A stretch of 64,000 nucleotides of DNA from Lachnospiraceae bacterium (GTDB lineage: Bacteria > Bacillota > Clostridia > Lachnospirales > Lachnospiraceae). This document shows positions 23,698 to 31,158 of the stretch, piece after piece. Within the stretch, counting starts at the first letter, position 1. Each line of letters starts with the position of its first letter. The notes below the pieces were generated by a model. The model did no database searches. It saw only the letters and a list, made by a program, of their open reading frames with translations, and was not told the DNA's origin. A program made the translations under genes and the position numbers. The stretch spans positions 1 to 64,000 of the forward strand of contig JAFZQU010000041.1 in the NCBI GenBank assembly GCA_017620255.1, written 5' to 3'.

Positions 23698-25026
23698 ATG
23701 TTTAAACGAAAAATATATGATAGATTGCTGGATTGGAAAAAAGAATCGGATGGTAAAACGGCATTGCTTATTGAAGGCCCGCGACGTGTAGGTAAATCAA
23801 CGATCGTAAAAGAATTTGCAGAAAAAGAGTATGAAAGTTATATCCTGGTCGATTTCTTTAGGGCGTCAAATGAGACAAAAGCCTTGTTTGATGATCTTTC
23901 TGATCTCAACTATATATTTTTGCAATTACAACTAACATATCATGCGAGTTTAAGAGAAAGAAAATCCGTAATAGTATTTGATGAGGTTCAATTGTGCCCG
24001 AAGGCAAGACAGGCAATAAAGGCTCTTGTTGAAGATGGAAGATATGATTATATCGAAACCGGCTCTTTGATCTCGATACATAAAAATGTAAAGGATATAC
24101 TGATTCCGAGCGAAGAACGGAAAGTTCAGATGTATCCTATGGACTATGAGGAGTTCCGATGGGCTCTGGGAGATGATGTGACGGTTCCTATGTTAAGGGA
24201 TGTTTATCATTCCGGGAGGCCTTTAGGCCAAGCTGCACATCGTAAAATATTAAGGGATTACAGATTATACATGCTTGTAGGCGGAATGCCTCAGGCTGTT
24301 GAAAGCTATATTCAAGCCAACGATCTTAGCAAGGTTGATGCGATAAAAAGGGATATACTGGGACTATATGAGGATGATTTCTACAAAATCGATCCTACGG
24401 GTAAACTATCGGCTCTGTTTGATGCAATCCCTGCGCAACTAAACAGTAATGCGTCCAGATATCAAGTTTCGAGTGTTTTGTCCGGTAACAGAGCAAATGA
24501 CATACTTGAAGAAATTACAGAACTAAGAGAGTCCGGCACCGTTTTGGTTTCATATCATGCAAATGATCCGGGTGTAGGCATGTCGCAGAACAAGGATTTA
24601 TCGCGCTTTAAGCTCTTTACTTCAGACACAGGATTGTTTGTGACACTCATTTTTAAGGATAAGAGTTTTACAGATAATGATATTTATTTCAAATTGTTAA
24701 ATGGAAAGTTACAGGCAAATCTGGGATACTTATATGAAAATATGCTGGCTCAGACACTTGCTGCAAACGGACATGAATTGTATTATCATACGTTTCTAAA
24801 TGAAGCATCGAGGCATAATTATGAGATCGATTTTCTTATTGCCGATAAGAGAAAAATAAGTCCGATAGAAGTAAAGAGTTCGGGCTACAAAACACATTCA
24901 TCATTGGATGCTTTTTCGGAAAAATATACATCGAGAATATCACGAAAACTCCTTGCATATACAAAAGACTATAAGACGGAGGGAGATATAGATTTTATTC
25001 CCATATATATGATGCAGTTTATTTAA
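23698..25026 (+). CDS. AAA ATPase with DUF4143 nuclease-like C-terminus
   Basis: This 442-residue protein has Walker A GPRRVGKST (about residues 27-35), Walker B SVIVFDEVQ (about 90-98), and a sensor-like ETGSLIS. The C-terminal half has the DUF4143 pattern, including GYLYENMLAQTL, then NYEIDFLIADKRKISPIEVKSS; the E-x-D-F-L ... E-V-K arrangement resembles a PD-(D/E)xK nuclease core. Members are widespread in Clostridia and Bacteroidetes, often in mobile regions, with no settled function. AGGAGGG precedes the ATG. It is the main cargo of the inner segment of the tRNA-Pro island. Confidence 0.9.
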   Translation: MFKRKIYDRLLDWKKESDGKTALLIEGPRRVGKSTIVKEFAEKEYESYILVDFFRASNETKALFDDLSDLNYIFLQLQLTYHASLRERKSVIVFDEVQLCPKARQAIKALVEDGRYDYIETGSLISIHKNVKDILIPSEERKVQMYPMDYEEFRWALGDDVTVPMLRDVYHSGRPLGQAAHRKILRDYRLYMLVGGMPQAVESYIQANDLSKVDAIKRDILGLYEDDFYKIDPTGKLSALFDAIPAQLNSNASRYQVSSVLSGNRANDILEEITELRESGTVLVSYHANDPGVGMSQNKDLSRFKLFTSDTGLFVTLIFKDKSFTDNDIYFKLLNGKLQANLGYLYENMLAQTLAANGHELYYHTFLNEASRHNYEIDFLIADKRKISPIEVKSSGYKTHSSLDAFSEKYTSRISRKLLAYTKDYKTEGDIDFIPIYMMQFI

Positions 25027-25067
25027 TGGTAAGAACATTATTTATCATACCGGAATAAGAGGATAAA

Positions 25068-25214
25068 ATGCGACCGACAGAACATGATCTTAATTCCCTG
25101 AGAGGAATCATAAGAAATCTCCAGGATGAGAACGCGCAACTAAAGAAAATATTGGATGAAAACGAGATCGCTTATGAGACGGGTGCGTCTATAGATGCAG
25201 TGAGGCGATTATGA
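25068..25214 (+). CDS. 48-residue N-terminal fragment, possibly of a TOTE-type primase/helicase protein
   Basis: ATG 25068 to TGA 25212-25214 encodes a short coiled-coil-like peptide (LNSLRGIIRNLQDENAQLKK, then LDENEIAYETG) with a plausible AGAGGA site upstream. I recall this type of opening from long TOTE conflict-system proteins (archaeo-eukaryotic primase plus helicase), which continue for hundreds of residues. Here the frame stops abruptly just before the integrase-site repeats. It is best read as the front end of a gene cut off at the element boundary. The family match is from memory and uncertain. Confidence 0.45.
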   Translation: MRPTEHDLNSLRGIIRNLQDENAQLKKILDENEIAYETGASIDAVRRL

Positions 25215-25226
25215 TAAGGATAAAAG

Positions 25227-25250
25227 TTGTCCGCAAAACTGTCCGCAAAA
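25227..25250. repeat. Two 12-bp direct repeats near the intact tRNA, possible integrase arm sites
   Basis: YTGTCCGCAAAA occurs twice with 12-base period, between the truncated ORF and the tRNA terminator. It has the same period and a CTGTC start like the complement of ATTAGTAGACAG at the other boundaries. It probably marks the tRNA-proximal end of the inner element. Confidence 0.5.
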
Positions 25251-25256
25251 ATGAAA

Positions 25257-25289
25257 ATAAGGCTATTGCGAAATTCGCAAAAGCCTTAT
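25257..25289 (-). terminator. Terminator of tRNA-Pro
   Basis: A long hairpin (ATAAGGCT/AGCCTTAT outside, TTGCGAA/TTCGCAA inside) lies 10 bases beyond the tRNA 3' end, with TTATTTTCAT following on the minus strand. Confidence 0.65.
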
Positions 25290-25298
25290 CTGTCAATA

Positions 25299-25373
25299 TC
25301 GGAGTGACGTGATTCGAACACGCGGCCTCTACCTCCCTAAGGTAGCGCTCTAGCCAAACTGAGCCACACCCCG
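25299..25373 (-). tRNA. tRNA-Pro (anticodon AGG)
   Basis: This 75-nt cloverleaf on the minus strand has a 7-bp acceptor stem (CGGGGTG with CACTCCG, one G-T pair), a D-arm GCTC/GAGC, and an anticodon stem CTACC/GGTAG around TTAGGGA. The anticodon is AGG, reading CCU. The T-arm carries TTCGAAT. CCA is not encoded. Its 3' end is duplicated at 23375 and 20611, so it is an integration hot spot. Confidence 0.92.
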
Positions 25374-25409
25374 AAACATTGTGTATTTTAAGGCAATCTG
25401 CGAGAGATG

Positions 25410-25613
25410 TCAAGAGAATATCACTTCTTTCCCAACAAGACTCTCATCTGTGTTAGGAATTGCAATGCCAAAAGGCATATCGTAAGCAACCACAGGCGTG
25501 TATTGTTTCCCGCCAATAATATAGTGTCTGCTCTCCGTGACCGGTGGTTCTTCATCTACGGCCAACACTTTATACTTATCTGCAACAGTAAACTCTGATA
25601 ATACTTTACACAT
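25410..25613 (-). CDS. Small conserved-looking protein, 67 residues
   Basis: This minus-strand ORF from ATG at 25613 has a TGAGGA ribosome binding site 6 bases upstream. The product is soluble with strand-like segments (KYKVLAVDEEPPV, then YIIGGKQYTPVVAYDMPFGIAI). Base composition and codon use are like the chromosome rather than the island. I do not recognise a family. It sits between tRNA-Pro and the first copy of the antisense RNA element, and no partner gene is adjacent. Confidence 0.65.
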   Translation of the reverse strand: MCKVLSEFTVADKYKVLAVDEEPPVTESRHYIIGGKQYTPVVAYDMPFGIAIPNTDESLVGKEVIFS

Positions 25614-25647
25614 TTTTTATTCCTCATAGTATCTCATATTCTTTTGT

Positions 25648-25725
25648 GAAAATAACCGCCGAGCCCCGGCGGTTATCCAATAACACTATCTCGGGCTAAC
25701 CGTTGCTGTACGGGTAGCACCTCTT
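25648..25725 (-). ncRNA. Solitary copy of the antisense-RNA element
   Basis: A minus-strand unit has TATTCT (-10, complement of 25732-25737), a 34-base core (25691-25724) identical to 25951-25984, and a terminator hairpin ATAACCGCC/GGCGGTTAT (25652-25676) followed by T residues. The expected RNA is about 75-80 nt. Unlike the second copy, no small peptide gene converges on it. A 10-base inverted repeat, GGGCTAACCG and CGGTTAGCCC, spans the promoter. It may be an antitoxin RNA that lost its toxin or acts in trans. Confidence 0.5.
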
Positions 25726-25823
25726 GTAAAAAGAATAGCACAATGCGGTTAGCCCTCTGCAGGGAGTTAAAGCCCTGATCATATAGAAACCCGAAAGGGA
25801 ATCATATGAAGGGAGGGATTTGT

Positions 25824-25910
25824 ATGGATATATTAGCAATTATTTGCTTGTGTATCACAGTTTTTTCCCTAGGATATGTTCTGGGAAAAGACATTAATAC
25901 AAAAAAATAA
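25824..25910 (+). CDS. 28-residue hydrophobic peptide, candidate type I toxin
   Basis: ATG 25824 follows a strong AGGGAGGG site. The peptide has one membrane helix (ILAIICLCITVFSLGYVLG) and a charged tail GKDINTKK, the usual design of type I toxin peptides and 'holin-like' toxins in Firmicutes. The stop codon is part of the stem of a terminator (ATAACCGC..GCGGTTAT, 25906-25930) shared with an antisense RNA coming from the other side. It is too short for routine gene finding. A membrane-active, growth-inhibiting effect is inferred. Confidence 0.6.
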   Translation: MDILAIICLCITVFSLGYVLGKDINTKK

Positions 25911-25986
25911 CCGCCGGGCTTAGCGGTTATTTTTGTAACACAAAAACGACTTCGGGCTAACCGTTGCTGTACGGGTAGCACCTCTC
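25905..25986 (-). ncRNA. Antisense RNA converging on the small hydrophobic peptide gene
   Basis: On the minus strand a promoter (TTGAAA and TATTCT, 17 bases apart; plus-strand 26016-26021 and 25993-25998) should start an RNA near 25986. It would run through the 34-base core and end at the hairpin 25906-25930 with its T-run inside the peptide gene's 3' end. About 80 nt would pair with the 3' part of the peptide mRNA, as in Fst/RNAII- or TxpA/RatA-like type I systems. Confidence 0.55.
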
Positions 25987-25992
25987 GAATAA

Positions 25993-26021
25993 AGAATAGC
26001 ACAATGTGGCTATTTTTTCAA
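25993..26021 (-). promoter_or_regulatory. Promoter of the antisense RNA
   Basis: Read on the minus strand, TTGAAA (26021-26016) and TATTCT (25998-25993) are separated by 17 bases. The bases around the -10 (GTGCTATTCTTT) are the same in the solitary copy near 25732. Confidence 0.55.
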
Positions 26022-26143
26022 CCGCTTTTTATATATTTCTTTTGTGCGGGCGGCATTTGCTAGAAACGGGAGAGTCTGATATACTATTCCGCGGAGCGTA
26101 AAAGCTTCGCAAGGTAACTTGGAAGAACAACCGGAGGTTTATT

Positions 26144-26965
26144 ATGAGCGAATGTACACATGACTGTTCCACATGTGGTGAGAGCTGTGCGGAACGTGAC
26201 CCGAAGAGTTTTTTAAAACCGGTCAATCAGTATTCTACTGTGAAGAAAGTGATCGCCGTTGTCAGCGGCAAAGGCGGTGTCGGTAAATCCATGGTGACAT
26301 CCCTGATGGCGCTTTCTATGAACCGGAGCGGATATAAAACGGCCATACTGGATGCGGACGTGACGGGACCTTCGATCCCGCAGATGTTCGGGATCCATCA
26401 GAAGGCAGAAGGAACGGAGCAGGGGATCCTGCCTGCGATCACAAAAGGCGGCATCGAGCTGATGAGCGTCAATCTGCTTTTAAAGAATGAGGACGATCCT
26501 GTAGTATGGAGAGGCCCGATCATTGCAGGGACCGTCGAACAGTTCTGGACCGACGTGATCTGGAATGATGTGGACTATATGTTTGTGGATATGCCGCCGG
26601 GAACAGGCGACGTGCCGCTGACCGTATTCCAGAGTCTGCCGGTGGACGGGATCCTGGTAGTCGCATCTCCGCAGGAACTGGTCGGCATGATCGTCGGCAA
26701 GGCTGTGAAGATGGCCGGCCTTATGAATATTCCCGTGCTGGGTATTGTTGAGAACATGGCGTATTTTGCCTGCCCGGACTGCGGGAAAAAGCATTATATC
26801 TTCGGCAACAGCAACGTGGATGCGATCGCAAAGAAGTATGACATCGCAAACACCGCACAGATCCCGCTCGATCCGTCGCTGTCTGCGCTTTCGGACCGTG
26901 GGGCGATCGAAGACTGTCAGGGAGAATGGCTTGCATCGCTTGCCGAAATGATCGGGAAACTGTAG
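26144..26965 (+). CDS. mrp: Mrp/NBP35 family P-loop ATPase (iron-sulfur carrier)
   Basis: This 273-residue protein has a short Cys-rich N-terminus (CTHDCSTCGESC) typical of Nbp35/ApbC-like scaffolds. It is followed by the deviant Walker A GKGGVGKS (about residues 43-50), the DADVTGPSIPQMFG motif, the DMPPGTGD Walker B region, and the CPDC pair near residue 212 that bridges a 4Fe-4S cluster between subunits. It carries Fe-S clusters to target proteins. CCGGAGG precedes the ATG. The next gene starts 30 bases after its stop, heading an operon of cell-envelope genes with no evident Fe-S client nearby. Confidence 0.95.
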   Translation: MSECTHDCSTCGESCAERDPKSFLKPVNQYSTVKKVIAVVSGKGGVGKSMVTSLMALSMNRSGYKTAILDADVTGPSIPQMFGIHQKAEGTEQGILPAITKGGIELMSVNLLLKNEDDPVVWRGPIIAGTVEQFWTDVIWNDVDYMFVDMPPGTGDVPLTVFQSLPVDGILVVASPQELVGMIVGKAVKMAGLMNIPVLGIVENMAYFACPDCGKKHYIFGNSNVDAIAKKYDIANTAQIPLDPSLSALSDRGAIEDCQGEWLASLAEMIGKL

Positions 26966-26995
26966 GGGATCGTAACAGACTGAGGGAGAGTGGTT

Positions 26996-28042
26996 ATGCC
27001 GAAAGAGAGAGAAACAGGCCCGGATATCATCCGTGTGTTTGCCTCGCTTTTCGTCGTGGCAGTACATTTTTATCTGAATTGCAATTATTACCAGACGCCG
27101 CTTGCAGGCGGGAAGATGCTGGTAATGACATACGGCAGATGGTTTTTCATGATCTGCGTGCCCCTGTTCATGATGCTGACAGGCTACTTTAAGTGCAAAA
27201 ACACTTTCTCCCTGTCGCATTACCTGGGGCTTGTTCCCGTTCTTGTAACCTATGTGCTGATCTGCGTGATCAAGATCGTGATCAGCAATCTTTATTACGG
27301 GCAAGGATACTACTCGTTCTTATCCGGTCTGAAGGCCATCGCGACTTACCAGCTGGCCTGGTATGTCGGAATGTATGTGGCACTGATGCTGATCATCCCG
27401 TTTTTAAACAAACTCTTTGCAGCGCTGGATGAAAAGGGACATAAGTGGCTTCTGATCATGCTCGCCATTGTCAGCATGCTCTATCCGCTGACGCTCTATG
27501 TCATTCCGTCATACTGGCAGATGCTCTATCCGCTTGTATACTATTTCCTCGGCGCCTATATCAGAACCCACAGGCCGGCGGTGAACAGGCTGTTACTTAT
27601 CCTGCTCCCGGTACTTGCGACCGGTGTGAACACGGCGGTCTCTTATGTGGCAGCAGGCGGCGGGATGTTCCGCTGGGACGTGCTCTCGCAGGTGGACAGC
27701 GGTTATTCGGTGCTGACGGTCGCGATCGCAGCGGCGTCATTCTTCCTGCTATTCTATGATGTACAGGTGGAAGCAAAACTGCTTAAGACGGTCCTTGCAA
27801 AACTCTCCTCTGTTTCTTTAGAGATCTATCTGTTCACGGGCGTTTATGATGTGATCATTTTCTCCTATCTGAAGCAGAGTTTCACGCAGGCACCGGACTT
27901 CTTCTGGTATTTCTTCCTGACGGTTCCCGTAAACTTTGTACTGTCGGCACTGTCGGGCTTACTCCTGCATTTGATCCTGACGCCGTTGTTTAAAAGGGTG
28001 CGTGCGCTTGGCACGGCAAAAGAATCCGGAAAAGAGGACTGA
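26996..28042 (+). CDS. Membrane acyltransferase, acyltransferase-3/OafA-like
   Basis: This 348-residue integral membrane protein has about ten hydrophobic segments. It has the early RVFASLFVVAVHFYLN segment, where acyltransferase-3 proteins keep a catalytic His, and the VPLFMMLTGYF motif in the next segments. Such enzymes acetylate or otherwise acylate surface glycans or peptidoglycan. ATG 26996 is favoured because GAGGGAGAG lies just before it; a GTG two codons earlier is possible. HAD phosphatase and amidase genes follow closely, pointing to a cell-wall operon. The acyl acceptor is unknown. Confidence 0.88.
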   Translation: MPKERETGPDIIRVFASLFVVAVHFYLNCNYYQTPLAGGKMLVMTYGRWFFMICVPLFMMLTGYFKCKNTFSLSHYLGLVPVLVTYVLICVIKIVISNLYYGQGYYSFLSGLKAIATYQLAWYVGMYVALMLIIPFLNKLFAALDEKGHKWLLIMLAIVSMLYPLTLYVIPSYWQMLYPLVYYFLGAYIRTHRPAVNRLLLILLPVLATGVNTAVSYVAAGGGMFRWDVLSQVDSGYSVLTVAIAAASFFLLFYDVQVEAKLLKTVLAKLSSVSLEIYLFTGVYDVIIFSYLKQSFTQAPDFFWYFFLTVPVNFVLSALSGLLLHLILTPLFKRVRALGTAKESGKED

Positions 28043-28044
28043 CT

Positions 28045-28704
28045 ATGTTCGCAGTGATCTTTGACATGGACGGTGTGATCTTCGATTCGGAGCGCGCCAC
28101 GTATGAAGGCTGGCAGGAAATTGCGGATAAATACGGATTTACGGATCTTTGGACGCCCTACAGGCAGTGCATCGGCGTGAATTATGAGCGGACCAAAGAG
28201 ATCTTTTTGGATTTCTACGGGGATGATTTTCCCTTCGTGGAATACTGCAGGGAACAGTCGGAGAATTATCACCGCAAATACGACGGCGGGAATCTGCCGG
28301 TCAAAAAGGGTGTACGCGAACTGCTCAGTTTCCTGAAAGAACAGGGCTGTTACACGGCTGTCGCTTCATCCACCCGCACACAGACCGTGACGGCACAGAT
28401 CAGGGATGCGGGTCTTCTGCCGTATTTTCAAACGATCATCGGCGGAGACCGGATCAAGTGCAGTAAGCCGGCGCCGGATATTTTTCTGAAGGCTGCGGAA
28501 GGGATAAAGGAGGCAGACAAGACCGCGATCTATGTGATCGAGGATTCCTACAACGGGATACGCGCGGCGCATGCGGCAAAGATGCACCCCATCATGGTGC
28601 CGGATATGCTGCCTGCAACGGATGAGATGGAAGAACTTGCGGATGTGGTCCTGCCGGACCTTACGGAAGTGATCGGATATTTACAAAACAGGGAATGCAA
28701 ATGA
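28045..28704 (+). CDS. HAD phosphatase, beta-phosphoglucomutase-like
   Basis: This 219-residue HAD protein has motif I DMDGVIFDSE, motif II Ser in VASSTRT, Lys in KCSKPAPDIF, and motif IV EDSYNGIRAA. This set is that of the beta-phosphoglucomutase/phosphatase subfamily with an alpha-helical cap. It begins 2 bases after the acyltransferase stop and overlaps the amidase start by 10 bases, so the three genes are translated together. Likely action is dephosphorylation or isomerisation of a sugar phosphate; the exact substrate is not visible. Confidence 0.92.
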   Translation: MFAVIFDMDGVIFDSERATYEGWQEIADKYGFTDLWTPYRQCIGVNYERTKEIFLDFYGDDFPFVEYCREQSENYHRKYDGGNLPVKKGVRELLSFLKEQGCYTAVASSTRTQTVTAQIRDAGLLPYFQTIIGGDRIKCSKPAPDIFLKAAEGIKEADKTAIYVIEDSYNGIRAAHAAKMHPIMVPDMLPATDEMEELADVVLPDLTEVIGYLQNRECK

Positions 28705-29768
28705 GAAAAAAGATTATTTCAATGATACTCATCTCTGCACTGCTCTTAAGCGGCTGCAGCATGCCGTGGCAGGATGACGAAGAGAAGAAAGAGACAGAGA
28801 CGGCGGAAGAGACGCCTGCGATCATCGAGGAAGAGCCGGAAAAAGAAACGCCTGTGATCGTCGTGAAATCCTCCGGGAATTTTGCGGAAGATGTCACGGA
28901 GGAAGAAAAGGAGAGGCTCGAAGAAGGGGCGCAGGATGGCGACGGTACGGAAGCGGAAACAACACAGGAGCCGCCGGAAGCAACAAACATCGATAAGCTG
29001 GCCTGCGAACCGGGACAGGCAGTGTCCCTGGATCCGAACTGGGAGTATGCGTCTTTTTCCAAGATCCATGACGGAAGCGCCGTTTATTATGCAGCAACCG
29101 AGAACCGTTGCGGGCTTGTGGTCGGCGTGAATGCGGGACACGGCACCAAAGGCGGTACGTCGGTAAAGACCTATTGTCATCCGGATATGACGCCGAAGGT
29201 GACCGGCGGAACGACGGCGGCCGGTTCGGTTGAGGCGGTGGCGGTTTCCGGAGGGATGACTTTTACGACGGGGGAGAGTGAAGCGAGCGTGAACTTAAGG
29301 CTTGCGAGATTCCTGCGCGATGCGCTCCTGGAAATGGGTTATGATGTGCTGATGATCCGCGACGGCGACGATGTGCAGCTTGACAATGTCGCAAGGACCG
29401 TGATCTGCAATAACGTGGCGGACTGCCATGTGGCGATCCATTTTGACGGGGATTCGCAAAGTTCCGATAAGGGCTGTTTCTTTATGTCGGTGCCGGACGG
29501 GATCAAATCGATGCCGCCGGTCGATCGGACCTGGCATATGAGCGAGGAACTCGGAACGCAGATCATCATGGCGCTTGGTGCCAACGGGCACAAGATCTGC
29601 GGCAACGGCAGCATGGCGATCGATCTCACGCAGACTTCCTATTCAACGATCCCGTCGGTGGATGTGGAATTCGGCAACCAGTGCTCGGATACTTCGGACG
29701 AAAACCTGCGCTCGATGGCGCTTGCAACGGCAGCAGGCATCGATTCGTTTTTCGATGTGTCAAACTAA
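28695..29768 (+). CDS. Lipoprotein N-acetylmuramoyl-L-alanine amidase (Amidase_3)
   Basis: This 357-residue protein has a lipobox LLLSGC (Cys about residue 21) followed by a Glu/Thr-rich linker to about residue 95. A zinc amidase domain comes next. VVGVNAGHG carries the first His ligand, the HVAIHFDGD segment another His, and VDVEFGN near the C-terminus supplies the catalytic Glu. The RLARFLRDALLEMGY and ARTVICNN helices are also typical. It should cut the bond between MurNAc and L-Ala in peptidoglycan at the cell surface. An ATG two codons later is an alternative start. A strong terminator follows inside the convergent gene. Confidence 0.9.
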   Translation: MQMRKKIISMILISALLLSGCSMPWQDDEEKKETETAEETPAIIEEEPEKETPVIVVKSSGNFAEDVTEEEKERLEEGAQDGDGTEAETTQEPPEATNIDKLACEPGQAVSLDPNWEYASFSKIHDGSAVYYAATENRCGLVVGVNAGHGTKGGTSVKTYCHPDMTPKVTGGTTAAGSVEAVAVSGGMTFTTGESEASVNLRLARFLRDALLEMGYDVLMIRDGDDVQLDNVARTVICNNVADCHVAIHFDGDSQSSDKGCFFMSVPDGIKSMPPVDRTWHMSEELGTQIIMALGANGHKICGNGSMAIDLTQTSYSTIPSVDVEFGNQCSDTSDENLRSMALATAAGIDSFFDVSN

Positions 29769-29781
29769 GCGTTTATAAAAG

Positions 29782-31020
29782 TCATGAAAGCTCACGGAAG
29801 AAGAGACGGATCTCTTCTTCTTTTTTTGCAAGTTTTCCCTGGATCATGTCTTTGGAGCCGCCGCCTTTTGCCTGCAGGTGCTCGCGCATTTTTGCGGCAA
29901 GAAGGGTCGAATCAAGCGCGGGATGCCCTGCGTAGAACTGATAGCCCTCTTCATCTGTTCCGGAAAATACGCCGCAGAATTTTTCAAAGCGATCCGTCAG
30001 CGCATTGTAGCAGATCTTCAGTGCGTGCGGGGTAAGCGACGGTGCAAAGAGGCAGGGCTCGTCCCTGTCGGATAGTGCCGCGACTTCTTTCAGAAGTTTT
30101 GCTTCTGTGATCGAAGCCAGCTGTTCTTTTGTTTTGCGAAGATCTTCGCGCTCTGCCAGGATCACCCGCATCAGTTCCTCGGGCGCGGTGGAGTATTCTC
30201 TCGATATTTCCGTGAGCAGCTCGTGTTCATTCTGCACGAGGGCCTGGGCTCTCTTTCCGCAGAGGATGTTTACCTGCGTGCCGCCACCTTTATAACTTGC
30301 AATGGATAAAACCTTGATCAGGCCGATGTGGCCGGTTGTGGGAACATGCGGTGCGCAGCAGGCGCAGACGTCGACCCCTTCGATCGAAACGAGACGGACC
30401 TGTCCAGCGATCTCGATCTTGCTGCGGTAAGTGATCCGGTCCAGTTCTTCCTTCGCGGGATAGGAGACAAGGATCGGGATATTCTGACAGACCGCTTCGT
30501 TTGCAAGCGTTTCCATCTTCAGGACATCCTCTCTTGTGAGCACGCCGTCAAAGCAGAGGATGACCGGTTCGCTGTCGCTTAAGTGAAAACTGACATTGTT
30601 GTAACCAAAGTGCTGATGGATCAGTCCGCTCATGACGTGCTCGCCGCTATGCTGCTGCATGCGCATGAAACGGAGGTCCCAATCTAGTTTACATAATACA
30701 GATGTCCCAACCGGGATCTCTCGGCTGACAAGGTAGACGGGACCCTGCAGGGAACAGTTCTTCACGCGGTCATGCCCGTCCAGTACCTGCACGGTTTCAT
30801 TGCTTCCGGAAACGATGAGTTCCCCCAGGTCAGCCTTCTGTCCGCCGCCCTCCGGCGCAAAGATGGTCTGATCGAGCGTGATATAGTGCTTTCCGTCTGC
30901 GTTTTCGTATCCGGTCACGACGGCGGTGCACTCACGGAGCATCCCGTCTGTTTCGTATCTTTTTTGTGTGATTTTCACATCGGATCCGTTCCTGTCGGAT
31001 GCGGTAGAATGATCTGTCAT
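29782..31020 (-). CDS. Alanyl-tRNA editing protein, AlaX-L type with DHHA1-like domain
   Basis: This 412-residue protein on the minus strand is homologous to the editing half of AlaRS. The motifs are FAPEGGGQ near residue 54, the zinc ligands HSGEH (about 123-127) and CACCAPH (about 223-229), and GGGTQ further on. The C-terminal third, with a GKRAQ segment and helices, matches a DHHA1-like oligomerisation or RNA-binding domain. It should hydrolyse Ser- or Gly-mischarged tRNA-Ala in trans. GGGAGG lies 4 bases before the ATG. The gene is convergent with the amidase and divergent from the CheX-like gene. Confidence 0.93.
   Translation of the reverse strand: MTDHSTASDRNGSDVKITQKRYETDGMLRECTAVVTGYENADGKHYITLDQTIFAPEGGGQKADLGELIVSGSNETVQVLDGHDRVKNCSLQGPVYLVSREIPVGTSVLCKLDWDLRFMRMQQHSGEHVMSGLIHQHFGYNNVSFHLSDSEPVILCFDGVLTREDVLKMETLANEAVCQNIPILVSYPAKEELDRITYRSKIEIAGQVRLVSIEGVDVCACCAPHVPTTGHIGLIKVLSIASYKGGGTQVNILCGKRAQALVQNEHELLTEISREYSTAPEELMRVILAEREDLRKTKEQLASITEAKLLKEVAALSDRDEPCLFAPSLTPHALKICYNALTDRFEKFCGVFSGTDEEGYQFYAGHPALDSTLLAAKMREHLQAKGGGSKDMIQGKLAKKEEEIRLFFRELS
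29797..29827 (+). terminator. Strong terminator embedded in the 3' coding end of the AlaX gene
   Basis: A perfect 10-bp stem (GAAGAAGAGA / TCTCTTCTTC) with a CGGA loop and seven T residues lies 28 bases after the amidase stop. It overlaps the last codons of the convergent editing-protein gene. It works for the plus-strand operon. Confidence 0.85.
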
Positions 31021-31059
31021 AAAAGCCTCCCAAACCCGCTCATTTTGCGGTCACTTGTG

Positions 31060-31088
31060 ATTGTATCGGTTTCCTTTTGAATAGTCAA
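31060..31088 (-). promoter_or_regulatory. Promoter of the AlaX-like gene
   Basis: On the minus strand TTGACT (31088-31083) and TACAAT (31065-31060) are 17 bases apart, 40 bases before the ATG at 31020. It is back to back with the plus-strand promoter at 31094. Confidence 0.65.
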
Positions 31089-31093
31089 TGGAA

Positions 31094-31123
31094 TTGACAC
31101 GGTTCCACGCAACGCGGTAAAAT
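31094..31123 (+). promoter_or_regulatory. Promoter of the CheX-like/CheY operon
   Basis: TTGACA at 31094-31099 and TAAAAT at 31118-31123 with an 18-base spacer. The start codon at 31159 is 36 bases downstream. Confidence 0.7.
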
Positions 31124-31158
31124 ACCCATGATGTATGATGACCGGATCGGAGGATAAG

